This document shows, piece after piece, positions 18,416-27,130 of a stretch of DNA of 45,237 nucleotides (positions are counted from its first letter, which is position 1; each line of letters opens with the position of its first letter). The position numbers were made by a program, and so were the translations under genes. Origin of the DNA: Chitinophagaceae bacterium (lineage in GTDB: Bacteria > Bacteroidota > Bacteroidia > Chitinophagales > Chitinophagaceae); contig JAFMJX010000002.1 in assembly GCA_017853235.1 (NCBI GenBank), forward strand, positions 1 through 45,237. The letters run 5' to 3'. The notes beneath the pieces are model-generated. The model was not told where the DNA came from and ran no database searches. It was given only the letters and a program-made list of their open reading frames with translations.

Positions 18416-19510
18416 TTACACCCTAATATATATTTTATATTTATCTAATATATAACCCAATAACCAGCAAACTAACATAAAGGCGAATGCGAATCCAAGA
18501 GACGCCCAATAAGGTGGTAAATGAGCAAAGCTGTTTTGGAATATCCAACTAAATAGAGAATCTGCGCCACCTGGACCCTTTAAAGTATATAAAGTGGTAG
18601 CTAAAAGTTCAGAAAACAAGTAGATCACCAAAGGGTTTTTACCAAAAACAGTAAAAAAACTTGAAAATTGAAGCTGCCTTTGCAATTCTACTCTATAAAT
18701 AATGGTCCCTATTATCACCATGTCTAAACCAATGGTCAACATCACAAAGGAACTTGTCCATAATTTTTTGTTAATTGGAAATTGATAATTCCACATAAAA
18801 GCTAAAAAGATAAATCCCGCTCCCCACATAAATAAATGTGTAAGTCCTTCATAGGTTTTTCCTTTTTCTTGAATAAAGCTACCCACACGGTATCCAATTA
18901 ATACATTGACAATAGCAGGGATTGTACTTAACCATCCTTCGGGATCAAAAGCAAAACCTTCCCCATGGTATTGATGAGCTTCCCCCATCAACCAAGTATC
19001 AAATCGATAACCCGCATTACCATGAATACTTAATGGATCACCCGGATCCCCAAAGTGTATACAGATATACCAGTACAATAATAATAACACAGCCGACAAT
19101 ACCACCACCACTCTTTCATGCATGTAAAACACGATGATAGAAGCAATACCATAGCAAATTGCGATGCGTTGTAATACCCCTAAAATTCGGGTATCAGATA
19201 ATGGTCCTGTAAAGGGAAACCAGTACATTAAAAATCCTAATAAAAAAATAATTGCAGTACGTTTAAAAATTTTTAAAAGCACTGTGGTATGACTTAACTT
19301 ACTCCAAGAGGGTTGCACAAAACTCATTGCATTACCCACTGCAAATAGGAATGAAGGAAATACTAAATCGGTAGGAGTAAACCCATTCCAATGCGCATGT
19401 AATAATGGAGCAAAAGTAAAATCGCCATCACCCGGCGTATTCACAATAATCATTAAACAAATAGTCATCCCTCTAAAAATATCTAGAGATGTGAATCTTT
19501 GATTGGACAT
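18416..19510 (-). CDS. Multi-pass membrane acyltransferase, NagX/HGSNAT (DUF5009) family
   Basis: Polytopic membrane protein with about ten hydrophobic helices. The N-terminal block RFTSLDIFRGMTICLMIIVN, followed by HAHWNGFTPTDLVFPSFLF, is characteristic of the heparan-alpha-glucosaminide N-acetyltransferase-like family, in which a His in the first luminal or periplasmic stretch takes part in acetyl transfer across the membrane. In bacteria (NagX) the family is linked by genome context to N-acetylglucosamine use or recycling; no nag gene is in this window. 364 residues fits. It lies between the typA promoter and the RND operon terminator, so it probably has its own promoter. Confidence 0.88.
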   Translation of the reverse strand: MSNQRFTSLDIFRGMTICLMIIVNTPGDGDFTFAPLLHAHWNGFTPTDLVFPSFLFAVGNAMSFVQPSWSKLSHTTVLLKIFKRTAIIFLLGFLMYWFPFTGPLSDTRILGVLQRIAICYGIASIIVFYMHERVVVVLSAVLLLLYWYICIHFGDPGDPLSIHGNAGYRFDTWLMGEAHQYHGEGFAFDPEGWLSTIPAIVNVLIGYRVGSFIQEKGKTYEGLTHLFMWGAGFIFLAFMWNYQFPINKKLWTSSFVMLTIGLDMVIIGTIIYRVELQRQLQFSSFFTVFGKNPLVIYLFSELLATTLYTLKGPGGADSLFSWIFQNSFAHLPPYWASLGFAFAFMLVCWLLGYILDKYKIYIRV

Positions 19511-19538
19511 AATATCGTTTTAGGGTATTAAGATACAA

Positions 19539-19565
19539 AAAATGCCTCTATGAAAGAGGCATTTT
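19539..19565 (-). terminator. Terminator of the RND efflux operon
   Basis: AAAATGCCTCT (19539-19549), 5-base loop, AGAGGCATTTT (19555-19565), followed on the minus strand by further T (ATTTTTTG). It is 29 bases after the RND gene stop. Confidence 0.85.
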
Positions 19566-19594
19566 AAATGATATGATAAAATCTATGTGAAGGA

Positions 19595-22500
19595 TTAATC
19601 CTCGGTTTTCACTTTATGACTTGAAATATAAGAATAGACAGCAGGAATCACAAACAAAGTAAGCACCAATGAAAACAACAAGCCACCCACTACCACAATA
19701 CCTAAAGGCTTACGGCTTGTAGCTGCTGCCCCTAAACTAATTGCAATTGGTAATGCCCCTAAAGCGGTTGCTAAGCTTGTCATTAAAATAGGACGAAAAC
19801 GTTGGGAAGCGGCTTCAATGACAGCGGCTAATTTATCCATCCCTGCTTCTCTTTTTTTGTTGGCAAATTCAACAATTAAAATACCATTTTTAGTAACTAA
19901 ACCAATCAACATAATGATTCCAATTTCTGAAAATATATTTAAGGTTTGTCCAAAAATTGATAAACATAATAATGCTCCAGCAATAGCAAGTGGTACTGTA
20001 ATCATAATGATGAATGGATCCTTAAAACTTTCAAACTGAGCGGCCAATACTAAATAAATTAATAAGAGCGCTAAAATGAGTGCTTGAGATGTATTAGAAG
20101 CACTTTCCTTATAATCACGTGATGGTCCACTTAAAGCTGTTTGGAAGGATTCATCTAATTTATCTTTCGCAATATCTTCCATCGCTTTCACCCCATCGCC
20201 AATCGTTTTTCCTTCTGCTAAAGAAGCGGAAATTGTTGCAGAATTAAAACGGTTATAGTGATATAAATTAGGTGCATTACTATTCTCCTCAATATTTAAA
20301 ACACTGGAAATAGGAATGCTTTCTCCACGATTATTTCGGATATAAATTTTATTGATATCAGTAGGCGTATTTCGATCTGGTTTAGACACTTGTGTGATAA
20401 CTTCATACTGCCGATCATTCATAATAAAATAAGCCGAACGTGCTCCACTAAATGCTGCTTGTAAAGCTTGCGAAACATCGGCTGTAGTCAAGCCTAAGTC
20501 TCTTACTCGCATACGATCAATAGTCAAATCAAATTCGGGTTTATTGAATTTCAAATTCACATCTACGTTTGCAAAAGTTTTATCTTTTCTTGCCGCTTCT
20601 AAAAATTTAGGAATGACATTTCTAATTTTTTGAAAATCTAAATTTTGAATAATAAACTGAACTGGCAAAGAACCTCTAGACATCAAGCCCACCGAAATAG
20701 TTTGCTCTTCAATGGAGAAAACTCTTACGTTTTTGAAACGCTTAAATTTTTTATTGATATCGGCAACAATTTGTGATTGAGTTCTTTTTCTTTGGTCTAA
20801 AGGAACAAAACCTACTCTACCCGATGCACTGCTGCTTCCACTTGATCCACCATAACCCGGAACACTACCCCAGGTAAATGCTTGTTCTGGTATAGAGTCT
20901 TGTAAAATTCGAATGGCTTTAAAAAGTTCGGCACGCATGTCCTCATAACTATTTCCTTCTGCACCAGTTAATGTAACACGCACCGTCCCTTTATCTTCCA
21001 TAGGAGCAAGCTCACTTTGAATATTTTTTCCAATAAAATAAATAATACCAACGCAAGCAATTACAATCACCCAAGCAAACCATCTTATTTTGAAAAATTT
21101 AGTAAGTAAGTTTTTATACCCATTTTCCAATCCTTTAAAGAAAGGTTCTGTTTGTTCATAAAACTTACCTTGCTTACCATCTTTACGATTTAAATAAACA
21201 TTCAAAACAGGAGTGATGGTTAATGATACAAAAGCAGAAACAAGCACTGCAGAAGCAATGACCACTCCAAATTCTTTAAATAAGGATCCCACAAAACCTT
21301 CGAGGAAAATCACAGGCATAAATACCACCGCCAATGTGATTGAAGTAGAAATAACCGCAAAGAAAATTTCCTTACTTCCTTCCAATGCTGCTTTTCTCAA
21401 AGGCAACCCTTCTTCTAGTTTTCTGAATATATTTTCCGTGACCACAATACCATCATCCACCACCAAGCCCGTAGCTAATACGATTGCTAATAAAGTAAGT
21501 ACATTAATAGAGAACCCCGATAGGTACATGATAAAAAAGGTGGCTATTAATGAAATAGGAATATCAATTAATGGGCGAATGGCAATTAACCAGTTTCTAA
21601 AAAAGAAGAAAATAACCAATACCACCAATGCAAAAGAAATAAAGATGGTTTCTTTTACTTCCTGCAATGCTCTACGTACATTTTTTGTGTTGTCAATAGG
21701 TATCGCAAATTCAATATCTGATTTGTTTTGTTTTTTTACCTCATCTAATCTTTTGTAAAATTCATCTGCAATTTTAATTTGATTGGCACCCGGTTGAGGT
21801 GAAATTGTAAGCATCACAACAGGTACGCCATTAAAATACATACCTTGATCTTCTTGCTCCGGACCAAGTTCCACTTTAGCAATATCCCCTAGTCTTACAA
21901 TACCATTGGCATCTTCTTTTATGATGACACTTCTAAAATCAGCTTCGGTAGATAATCTTCCTAAAGTTCTAATAATATATTCTGACTTATTTCCATAAAT
22001 GCGTCCTGCAGGTAATTCAACATTTTCTTTATTCAATGCTGCTTGAATATCATTAAAAGCAACCCCAAAAGCATTTAATAAATCCGTATTGGGATAAATG
22101 CGCATAGATTGACGTTTCCCACGCACCCCTACACTACTTACCTCATCAATGGTTTGGAATCTTTGTTGCAATACATTTTCGGCATATTCGGTAAGCTCCA
22201 AAAGCCCTTTTGTTTTACTACGAATGGTTAACATCATAATAAAATCACCACTTGCATCTGCTTTAGAAACAATAGGTGGGCTACTAATATCTTCGGGTAA
22301 ACTTCTTGCAGCCTGACTCACTTTATCTCGAACATCGTTGGCAGCAGTTTCCAAATTCACTCCTAAATTAAATTCTACGGTAATGTTGGAAGAACCTACG
22401 GAACTAGAAGAAGTGATGGTTCTAATACCAGGAATACCGTTGATTGATTTTTCAAGTGGCTCAGTAATCTGACTTTGTATTACTTCAGAGTTAGCGCCAG

Positions 22501-22654
22501 TATAATTAGTTTGTACACTAATAATAGGTGGATCAATGGCAGGATATTCACGTAATGCCAAAAAGGTAAAACCCACTATCCCAAAAAGAATAAGTGCTAA
22601 ATTCATCACAGTGGCGAGCACTGGTCGTTTTAAGGAAAGTTCAGATATATTCAT
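19595..22654 (-). CDS. RND-family efflux transporter permease (AcrB/MexF-like)
   Basis: Proton-driven inner-membrane pump of a tripartite efflux system. MNISELSLKRPVLATVMNLALILFG is the typical N-terminal helix; two large periplasmic loops and 12 helices fit 1019 residues. Proton-relay residues are present: the Asp pair in GLVVDDGIVVTENI (about residue 400, helix 4) and Lys in GLVTKNGILIVEFAN (helix 10). The hydrophobic amine exporter layout (HAE1) suits drugs, solvents or bile-type compounds; the substrate is unknown. It follows the adaptor gene by 41 bases. No TolC-type gene is in this cluster. Confidence 0.95.
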   Translation of the reverse strand: MNISELSLKRPVLATVMNLALILFGIVGFTFLALREYPAIDPPIISVQTNYTGANSEVIQSQITEPLEKSINGIPGIRTITSSSSVGSSNITVEFNLGVNLETAANDVRDKVSQAARSLPEDISSPPIVSKADASGDFIMMLTIRSKTKGLLELTEYAENVLQQRFQTIDEVSSVGVRGKRQSMRIYPNTDLLNAFGVAFNDIQAALNKENVELPAGRIYGNKSEYIIRTLGRLSTEADFRSVIIKEDANGIVRLGDIAKVELGPEQEDQGMYFNGVPVVMLTISPQPGANQIKIADEFYKRLDEVKKQNKSDIEFAIPIDNTKNVRRALQEVKETIFISFALVVLVIFFFFRNWLIAIRPLIDIPISLIATFFIMYLSGFSINVLTLLAIVLATGLVVDDGIVVTENIFRKLEEGLPLRKAALEGSKEIFFAVISTSITLAVVFMPVIFLEGFVGSLFKEFGVVIASAVLVSAFVSLTITPVLNVYLNRKDGKQGKFYEQTEPFFKGLENGYKNLLTKFFKIRWFAWVIVIACVGIIYFIGKNIQSELAPMEDKGTVRVTLTGAEGNSYEDMRAELFKAIRILQDSIPEQAFTWGSVPGYGGSSGSSSASGRVGFVPLDQRKRTQSQIVADINKKFKRFKNVRVFSIEEQTISVGLMSRGSLPVQFIIQNLDFQKIRNVIPKFLEAARKDKTFANVDVNLKFNKPEFDLTIDRMRVRDLGLTTADVSQALQAAFSGARSAYFIMNDRQYEVITQVSKPDRNTPTDINKIYIRNNRGESIPISSVLNIEENSNAPNLYHYNRFNSATISASLAEGKTIGDGVKAMEDIAKDKLDESFQTALSGPSRDYKESASNTSQALILALLLIYLVLAAQFESFKDPFIIMITVPLAIAGALLCLSIFGQTLNIFSEIGIIMLIGLVTKNGILIVEFANKKREAGMDKLAAVIEAASQRFRPILMTSLATALGALPIAISLGAAATSRKPLGIVVVGGLLFSLVLTLFVIPAVYSYISSHKVKTED

Positions 22655-22695
22655 CGAATCATGATGTTTAAGAGTAAATGTTGAATGTCGTCCCC

Positions 22696-23745
22696 TTATT
22701 TTGTGATGTCCACTATGTTGAGTGTTTTCCCAACTTTAATTTTATTGCCTTGTCTCACAAAAAGCATTCCAGCCACTATCACACTATCACCTGGATTAAT
22801 TCCTTTGGTGATTTCTACGGCAGTGGCCGTTCTGTAGCCAGTTTCTACATCAACAAACTTGGACACCCCCCCCTTTACCAACACGACTTGTTTCACTTTG
22901 GAATCAGGTATGATGACATTGGTAGGTACCATGATGCTAGGTTTTTGAACATTCTCACCTAGTAATACTTTTACATAGGAACCTGGTAATAATTTTCCTT
23001 GTAAACTAGCACGAACTTTTATATTACGACTTGTTGCGATAATTTGAGGCTCAATGGCTGTTACAGTTGCAGTTAACTTTGCACCCTCATTTCCAATACT
23101 TTCAATCTTTACTTTTTTCCCAACTTTAATAAAAGATTGATACACTTCAGGTAAAGTAAAATCTACTTTTAATTGATCCACTTTTTGCAATGTAGCAATC
23201 GTGGTAGTATTATTTATAAATGCACCTAAACTTACTTGTCTCAAGCCTAATTGACCGGTGAAAGGCGCTTTCACAATTGTTTTATCAATTAAAGATTGTG
23301 TGTAAGCAATATCTGCTTTTAAACTTTTTACTTGTTGTAAGGAAATATCATAATCACTTTGATTGATGCCTTTCACATTCAATAATTGTCTATTACGTTG
23401 TTCATTGATATTGGCTAATTCCAATTGAACTTTAATTTTTTCAACCTGTGCTTGCAAATCTGCGTCATTTAACTTGGCCAATACGGTTCCAGCAGTGACC
23501 ACCTTGCCTTCCGGTATTTGTAAAAATACCACACGACCATTGGTCTCCGGATGAATATCAATATAATCATTGGCTTGAACAGAACCATTTACTTCGATGG
23601 TTTTGTCTACGATTTGTGTTTGGGCAATAGCAATATCGACAGATACAGCAGCATTTGGGTTGAACTTGTCAACAGATTTTGGTTTTTCGGAACAAGCAAC
23701 TAACAAAAGAGTGCTTGCAAAAGCCATCCAATTAATTTTTCTCAA
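22696..23745 (-). CDS. Efflux periplasmic adaptor (HlyD/AcrA-type lipoprotein)
   Basis: Membrane-fusion subunit linking the downstream RND pump to an outer-membrane channel. The signal peptide MRKINWMAFASTLLLVACS gives a lipobox LLVAC with Cys18. The barrel-sandwich (lipoyl-like) halves flank a coiled-coil hairpin (about 95-155; LAKLNDADLQAQVEKIKVQLELA and IDKTIVKAPFTGQLG), followed by beta-barrel and membrane-proximal domains. The start is TTG at 23745; the first in-frame ATG (23727) would remove the basic residues of the signal peptide, and a stop lies a little upstream. A promoter-like sequence sits just before it. Confidence 0.93.
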   Translation of the reverse strand: MRKINWMAFASTLLLVACSEKPKSVDKFNPNAAVSVDIAIAQTQIVDKTIEVNGSVQANDYIDIHPETNGRVVFLQIPEGKVVTAGTVLAKLNDADLQAQVEKIKVQLELANINEQRNRQLLNVKGINQSDYDISLQQVKSLKADIAYTQSLIDKTIVKAPFTGQLGLRQVSLGAFINNTTTIATLQKVDQLKVDFTLPEVYQSFIKVGKKVKIESIGNEGAKLTATVTAIEPQIIATSRNIKVRASLQGKLLPGSYVKVLLGENVQKPSIMVPTNVIIPDSKVKQVVLVKGGVSKFVDVETGYRTATAVEITKGINPGDSVIVAGMLFVRQGNKIKVGKTLNIVDITK

Positions 23746-23755
23746 AGCAAAAGAA

Positions 23756-23798
23756 TTTAGCTTTAAAGATAGCTAAAAAATGCTTTTTGAGGCACAAA
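23756..23798 (-). promoter_or_regulatory. Promoter of the efflux operon inside an inverted repeat
   Basis: On the minus strand TTTG (23795-23798), 23 bases, TATCTTTA (23764-23771, five of six of the -7 box). The -7 box sits in the spacer of an inverted repeat TTTAGCT (23771-23777) / AGCTAAA (23756-23762), 7-bp arms with 8 bases between, sharing one base. This placement suits a repressor operator. Confidence 0.45.
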
Positions 23799-23818
23799 AA
23801 TAGATGAGTGGCGAGCGA

Positions 23819-24583
23819 TTATTGGTTGATAGGTTTGGGAAGGGAAAAGCCGTTGTTGACCGCTTTTTTATAAACTGCATATTTTTTTTCAATATATAAG
23901 CCTAATTCAAGGTCATTGAGTAAAGCCAAAACAGCGTAATCTGGCCTACAATAGGTCATAAATTTGGATAATTCTTCCCCTTCCAAATGAGTCAGTTTTT
24001 TGACAAAAACTTTTGTAAACCTATAATTCACATACTTTTCTTGTTCTTGTGAAATCAAACGGTTTTGTAAGAATTGCAAATTGCGGTTTCTTTTAAATCG
24101 AAAAGCATTTATGATTTCGTCTAAATCAAAACCAATAGTGAGACCGTTGGGTCCAAATAAATTTTGACTACTACTCAACTTCAATCCTGGAGGTTGGTAA
24201 TTAAAGTATTTGGCATAATCGTTTCTATTTTGGATAGAATCTAATTTATAATAAGAATTACGAACGCGAACTTCAGGCAAATCAAAACCGGTAACATGGA
24301 TCATGATATTGAAATTGCGTAAATCCTCCACCGTGTCTATTGAATATTTTTGTGTATTCTTTCCAAACAATGAAAACCAAATTGAATCCTTTGGTTTCAC
24401 CGTGATAATATACCTGCCCATTGAATCGGTGACAGCGCGATTCAAAGAACTATACACCATGACAGATTCAATAGGGCGTCTACCCGAAATGTCATATACT
24501 GTTCCTTGAATAGTAACTGCTTGTGCCTCTGATTGTATATAAAAAAGAGTAGTCAGTAATAAAATGCAAATCCTTTTAAACAT
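23819..24583 (-). CDS. Secreted protein with carboxypeptidase-regulatory-like (CNA-B type) domain
   Basis: The signal peptide MFKRICILLLTTLFYIQSEAQA is followed directly by a beta-sandwich domain of the kind at the N-termini of TonB-dependent receptors: ITIQGTVYDISGRRPIESVMVYS and TDSMGRYIITV (here VTIQGTVYD...). The rest (about 95-254) has no domain I recognise; it is charged and ends in a helical stretch. I chose ATG at 24583; a TTG at 24604 gives seven extra residues before the basic signal start and is less likely. It may bind or help assemble an outer-membrane component, but no beta-barrel follows. Function unknown. Confidence 0.8.
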   Translation of the reverse strand: MFKRICILLLTTLFYIQSEAQAVTIQGTVYDISGRRPIESVMVYSSLNRAVTDSMGRYIITVKPKDSIWFSLFGKNTQKYSIDTVEDLRNFNIMIHVTGFDLPEVRVRNSYYKLDSIQNRNDYAKYFNYQPPGLKLSSSQNLFGPNGLTIGFDLDEIINAFRFKRNRNLQFLQNRLISQEQEKYVNYRFTKVFVKKLTHLEGEELSKFMTYCRPDYAVLALLNDLELGLYIEKKYAVYKKAVNNGFSLPKPINQ

Positions 24584-24606
24584 GTTGATTGCAATATTAA
24601 GCAAGG

Positions 24607-24637
24607 AAAAATTAAAACAGGCTTTCTGTATTTACAA
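24607..24637 (-). promoter_or_regulatory. Candidate promoter of the regulatory-like-domain gene
   Basis: On the minus strand TTG (24635-24637), 20 bases, TAATTTTT (24607-24614, five of six of TAnnTTTG), 23 bases before the ATG at 24583. Confidence 0.45.
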
Positions 24638-24656
24638 TTAACAGGTTTTTACCTTT

Positions 24657-25988
24657 TTATTGAAAAAAAGTCCAGCAAATACCTAAAAAAATACAAGAAA
24701 TAGCAATCCACTGAGGAGATAATTTTTGTTTATATATCAAAAAAGTACTTGTGATAAAAACGAATAGATAACTCATATAATGAAGAGGCATGCCAAATTC
24801 AATTTCATGATATAAATCCTTGATTAAAAAAATGGAGGCTCCTGTCATAATGCCTACTATGGCTGCATAAATCCCTTCGAGTGAACGATAAAAAACTGCA
24901 AATTTTTTTAACTTTTGCCAAATAGGAAAAAAGAAAAGTACAATTAAAAAACTGGGAAGAAAAACTCCAATACTTCCAATAATAGCCCCAACAATTTGCC
25001 CAATAAGACCTTTGTCCTTAAAAGAAATTGCCCCTGTATAACTGGCTATAGAAAAAATGGGGCCAGGAATTGCACGCACTAAACCCGAGCCTGTTAAAAA
25101 TTCCTCACTCGTCATTTTTAGAACATCTCTCTTATTTTTCTTTACAATGGCTGATTGTGGACGCGTTACATATTGCTCATACATAATAGGCATTAAAACA
25201 TCGCCTCCTCCAAATACCAAGCTTCCAAAACGATAATTATTTTCAAATAAATTAAACGCTTTGCGATAAGTCCAATTTTGACGTGTGGCCTCTTCCGATA
25301 AAAAACCAGCCATCGCGAATAATACAATAAAAATAAAAAGACTATTCCAATTTACCTTTTTGGGAGCTGCTCCATCATCTGGAATACGTTTATTGCTAAA
25401 ATTAGTAACAATACCCGCCAACACAATCGTGATGGGAATTGTCCAAGGAGTTTTAAATCCAATGAAAGTAATTATTGCGGTACAAATAAAAATAGACAAT
25501 GTGATGGTACTTTTAATTGCTTTTTTATAAAGTAACAAGGCTGCACTCACTAAAAAACCTACCGCCATGGGTTGTAAAAATTGTAAACTTTTTAACGTGC
25601 CTTTAAATTCAAAATGAGTCACTAGTATCGCTAAGGATCCCATGATGATCGTTGCAGGAAGTATCCAAATGAGTAAAGTGAAAAATGCTAAAATCACCCC
25701 GCCTCTTTTATAAGCAATTAAAATAATGGTTTGTGTAGAAGAGGCTCCAGGAAGCAGTTGACAAAAGGCATTATATTCCATAAGCTCCTCGGCAGTGACA
25801 TCCTTTCTTTTTTCTACAAAACGATGTTGCATCAAACCCACCGCTACCTGCGGACCTCCAAAGGCGGTGATGCTGTAATTTAATACAGCACGTAAAAAAG
25901 GGATGTGTCTTAATAGTTGCAAAGGCAGGATTTCACCTAAAAATAAATTAATTTTTTTTAAGAAAGTAAGGTTATTGTAAACAGCCAT
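24657..25988 (-). CDS. chrA: Chromate transporter (ChrA/CHR family, two-domain)
   Basis: Inner-membrane transporter of the CHR superfamily. It has two homologous halves, each with the FGGPxxxxxxM-type motif: FGGPQVAVGLMQHRFVEKR near residue 41 and FGGGDVLMPIMYEQYV in the second half; each half has its own proline-glycine motif (LLPGASSTQTIILIAYKRGG and RAIPGPIFSIASYTG). About 10-12 hydrophobic segments are visible. 443 residues suits the long type. Family members export chromate or act as sulfate-linked carriers; physiological substrate is not proven by sequence. It is divergent from the DUF3089 gene. Confidence 0.93.
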   Translation of the reverse strand: MAVYNNLTFLKKINLFLGEILPLQLLRHIPFLRAVLNYSITAFGGPQVAVGLMQHRFVEKRKDVTAEELMEYNAFCQLLPGASSTQTIILIAYKRGGVILAFFTLLIWILPATIIMGSLAILVTHFEFKGTLKSLQFLQPMAVGFLVSAALLLYKKAIKSTITLSIFICTAIITFIGFKTPWTIPITIVLAGIVTNFSNKRIPDDGAAPKKVNWNSLFIFIVLFAMAGFLSEEATRQNWTYRKAFNLFENNYRFGSLVFGGGDVLMPIMYEQYVTRPQSAIVKKNKRDVLKMTSEEFLTGSGLVRAIPGPIFSIASYTGAISFKDKGLIGQIVGAIIGSIGVFLPSFLIVLFFFPIWQKLKKFAVFYRSLEGIYAAIVGIMTGASIFLIKDLYHEIEFGMPLHYMSYLFVFITSTFLIYKQKLSPQWIAISCIFLGICWTFFQ

Positions 25989-26031
25989 TAAACCATCTGT
26001 CCAATTAATCAGTCAAATACTATATAAGTAT

Positions 26032-26039
26032 TAACTTTG
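26032..26039 (+). promoter_or_regulatory. -7 box of the DUF3089 gene promoter
   Basis: TAACTTTG, exact TAnnTTTG, 31 bases before the ATG at 26071. It places transcription start at about 26045, which argues for the ATG rather than the TTG at 26050. Confidence 0.6.
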
Positions 26040-26070
26040 TATTCTCAACTTGATTAAAATCCAATTCTTT

Positions 26071-27129
26071 ATGCGTTTTTTGGCAGTTATATTAGTCTCT
26101 CTTTTAATAATTGGTTGTGCTCAAAATAACTATACCACTTATAAATCACAATATGAGCAATTGACATTCAATGACGCTCCCGATTATGGTAATTTAGACT
26201 CATGGGCTGCACATCCTCAAAAAAAAGATCCTTCAGATAGTTTACCCAACGCATTGGCAAAAAATTTTCATCCCATTGATAAAGTAGATGTATTTTTCAT
26301 ACACCCAACTACCTATTTAGATACCGCAAAACCCTATGGTTGGAACGCCTCATTAAAAGATGTGAAAACAAATATTAGCACCGATTTTGGGACCATTCTT
26401 AATCAAGCAAGTGTGTTCAATGAAGTAGGTTTAGTGTATGCGCCAAGATACCGTCAAGCTCATATTGGAAGTTATTCCCCCATTGGTCATGCTGATACTG
26501 TAAAAGCCTTAGCGGCTTTTGAACTTGCATACCAAGATGTAAAAGCGGCTTTTGACTATTATTTAGCGCATTATAATAATGGAAAACCTATCGTGATTGC
26601 ATCCCATAGTCAAGGATCTACTCATGCTAAAAGATTATTAAAAGAATATTTTGATGACAAACCGCTGGGAAAAAAATTAGTAGCCGCTTATGTTGTAGGG
26701 ATGGCTATTAATCCTGCTGATTATACTCAGTTAAAACCCTGCAGTACACCTCATTCAATTGGATGCATTTGTGCATGGAGAACTTATAAAGAAGGATATG
26801 TACCTGCATTTGTAGAAAAAGAAAATTATACCTCTATAGTCACAAATCCTTTAAGCTGGAGTGATCAAGTAACACAAGTGGATCGCAAAAATAATAAAGG
26901 ATCCGTATTGTATAATTTTAAAAACATTACACCTAAAGTGGCAGGGGCCATTAATCATAATGGGATTTTATGGACACCAAAACCTCAATTTTTTGGAAAT
27001 TTTTTATACAACACACCTAATTACCATATAGCTGATTACAATTTGTATTACTTAAGTGTGAGACAAAATGTTGCAGAGAGAGTGCAAACCTATTTAAGTA
27101 AGGGGGAACATTACAGCACCAACAACTAA
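26071..27129 (+). CDS. DUF3089 lipoprotein, alpha/beta-hydrolase fold
   Basis: Lipoprotein with signal MRFLAVILVSLLIIGC (lipid Cys16), then the DUF3089 pattern: DKVDVFFIHPTTYL, a NEVGLVYAPRYRQA block, a predicted nucleophile elbow IVIASHSQGSTHAKRLL (Ser of SHSQG), and late conserved GCICAWRTYKEGY and NHNGILWTPKPQFF. Family members are predicted esterase-like hydrolases; no substrate is known. I chose ATG 26071; an in-frame TTG at 26050 would put seven residues before the signal peptide and fall next to the predicted transcription start. It converges with recQ with a single base between the two stop codons. Confidence 0.85.
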   Translation: MRFLAVILVSLLIIGCAQNNYTTYKSQYEQLTFNDAPDYGNLDSWAAHPQKKDPSDSLPNALAKNFHPIDKVDVFFIHPTTYLDTAKPYGWNASLKDVKTNISTDFGTILNQASVFNEVGLVYAPRYRQAHIGSYSPIGHADTVKALAAFELAYQDVKAAFDYYLAHYNNGKPIVIASHSQGSTHAKRLLKEYFDDKPLGKKLVAAYVVGMAINPADYTQLKPCSTPHSIGCICAWRTYKEGYVPAFVEKENYTSIVTNPLSWSDQVTQVDRKNNKGSVLYNFKNITPKVAGAINHNGILWTPKPQFFGNFLYNTPNYHIADYNLYYLSVRQNVAERVQTYLSKGEHYSTNN

Positions 27130-27130
27130 G

